Below, in pieces: positions 63,544 to 64,000 of a DNA stretch of 64,000 nucleotides; positions within the stretch are counted from its first letter, which is position 1, and every line of letters starts with the position of its first letter. Made by a program: the position numbers and the translations under genes. The notes beneath the pieces are model-generated. The model saw only the letters and a program-made list of their open reading frames with translations, had not been told where the DNA came from and did no database searches. The DNA is taken from contig NMRA01000197.1 of the NCBI GenBank assembly GCA_002633005.1, positions 437,378-501,377 of the forward strand, written 5' to 3'. This stretch comes from Phoronis australis. Lineage: Eukaryota > Phoronida > Phoronidae.

Positions 63544-64000
63544 AACAATAGAGGTAAACCATGTTAACGCACTATTCATGTCTTGTCAGCCGAAAGATTG
63601 TCTCCAAATAGACGTATCTCCAATTTACAACCCTGCAATGCATTACGTTTTTCATAAATTTCTCAGATTCTTAAAAATTGAAGTTCAGTTTTTTTTAAAT
63701 GCTGTACATATTTTGTTAGTGCACAATGAGAAATGAAAACAATATACGCTATTTTTGTATTAGATGGCATTAATATTGAAAATATGACGTTCTGATGGAA
63801 GAGCGTCATTTGGAAATAACTTTTGACTAAATTGTTTTTAAAGGTTGTTTTTAAACGTGTTTTCAAATAAATACGTAAGAATGAAGTGAAAAAGTTCCTT
63901 AATTTAGGACATACCACCGAATCACAGAATTTCTCTAACATTCAAACATCGACATCAACTGTAGGCTCTTGAAAGAATCGCCAAGATTGTGAGTGGCGCG

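Larger units (their letters stand above)
57473..64000. other. Upstream part of the receptor locus, no coding exon confirmed
   Basis: The next receptor exon toward the 5' end should lie here or beyond. It should end one base into a codon. I could not confirm one. The stretch contains a microsatellite, a nearly 1-kb palindrome, several MITEs and a tRNA-like remnant, described separately. A weak exon candidate at 62146-62345 is listed under findings. Confidence 0.5.

Overview
The window is animal nuclear DNA: AT-rich, repeat-dense, with genes broken into short exons by GT-AG introns. No operons, ribosome binding sites or CRISPR arrays are visible. Gene content and style (a GPR158-type receptor, many short inverted-repeat transposons, minisatellites) suggest an invertebrate animal, perhaps a marine deuterostome. 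The species cannot be fixed from sequence alone.

Region 1 (1-2257): a 1,012-bp inverted-repeat element starts at the first base of the window, followed by non-coding upstream DNA. Region 2 (2258-29195, plus strand): a complete gene for SPT16, the large subunit of the FACT histone chaperone. I could assemble 25 coding exons with every splice phase agreeing, giving a 1,031-residue protein. Its introns hold a piggyBac-like element, two opposed copies of one transposon, a SINE, a ~450-bp tandem repeat, minisatellites and a miRNA-like hairpin. Region 3 (29196-32276): a convergent intergenic gap.

Region 4 (32277-57472, minus strand): the 3' twelve coding exons (about 560 residues) of a class C receptor of the GPR158/GPR179 (metabotropic glycine receptor-like) family. 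They cover the end of the ectodomain, all seven membrane segments and a short tail. The signal peptide and first ectodomain exons were not found and probably lie at higher coordinates or outside the window. A THAP zinc-finger reading frame sits in one of its introns. Region 5 (57473-64000): mostly repeats, including a nearly 1-kb imperfect palindrome.

The two genes are tail to tail and have no evident functional link: one is general chromatin machinery, the other a membrane receptor. The most notable items are splice-level: a GC-AG intron, two places where the splice donor is duplicated in frame, and a symmetric 69-nt exon carrying the receptor's extracellular loop 2. Structural items are the long palindromes. 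I found no convincing new multi-gene system.
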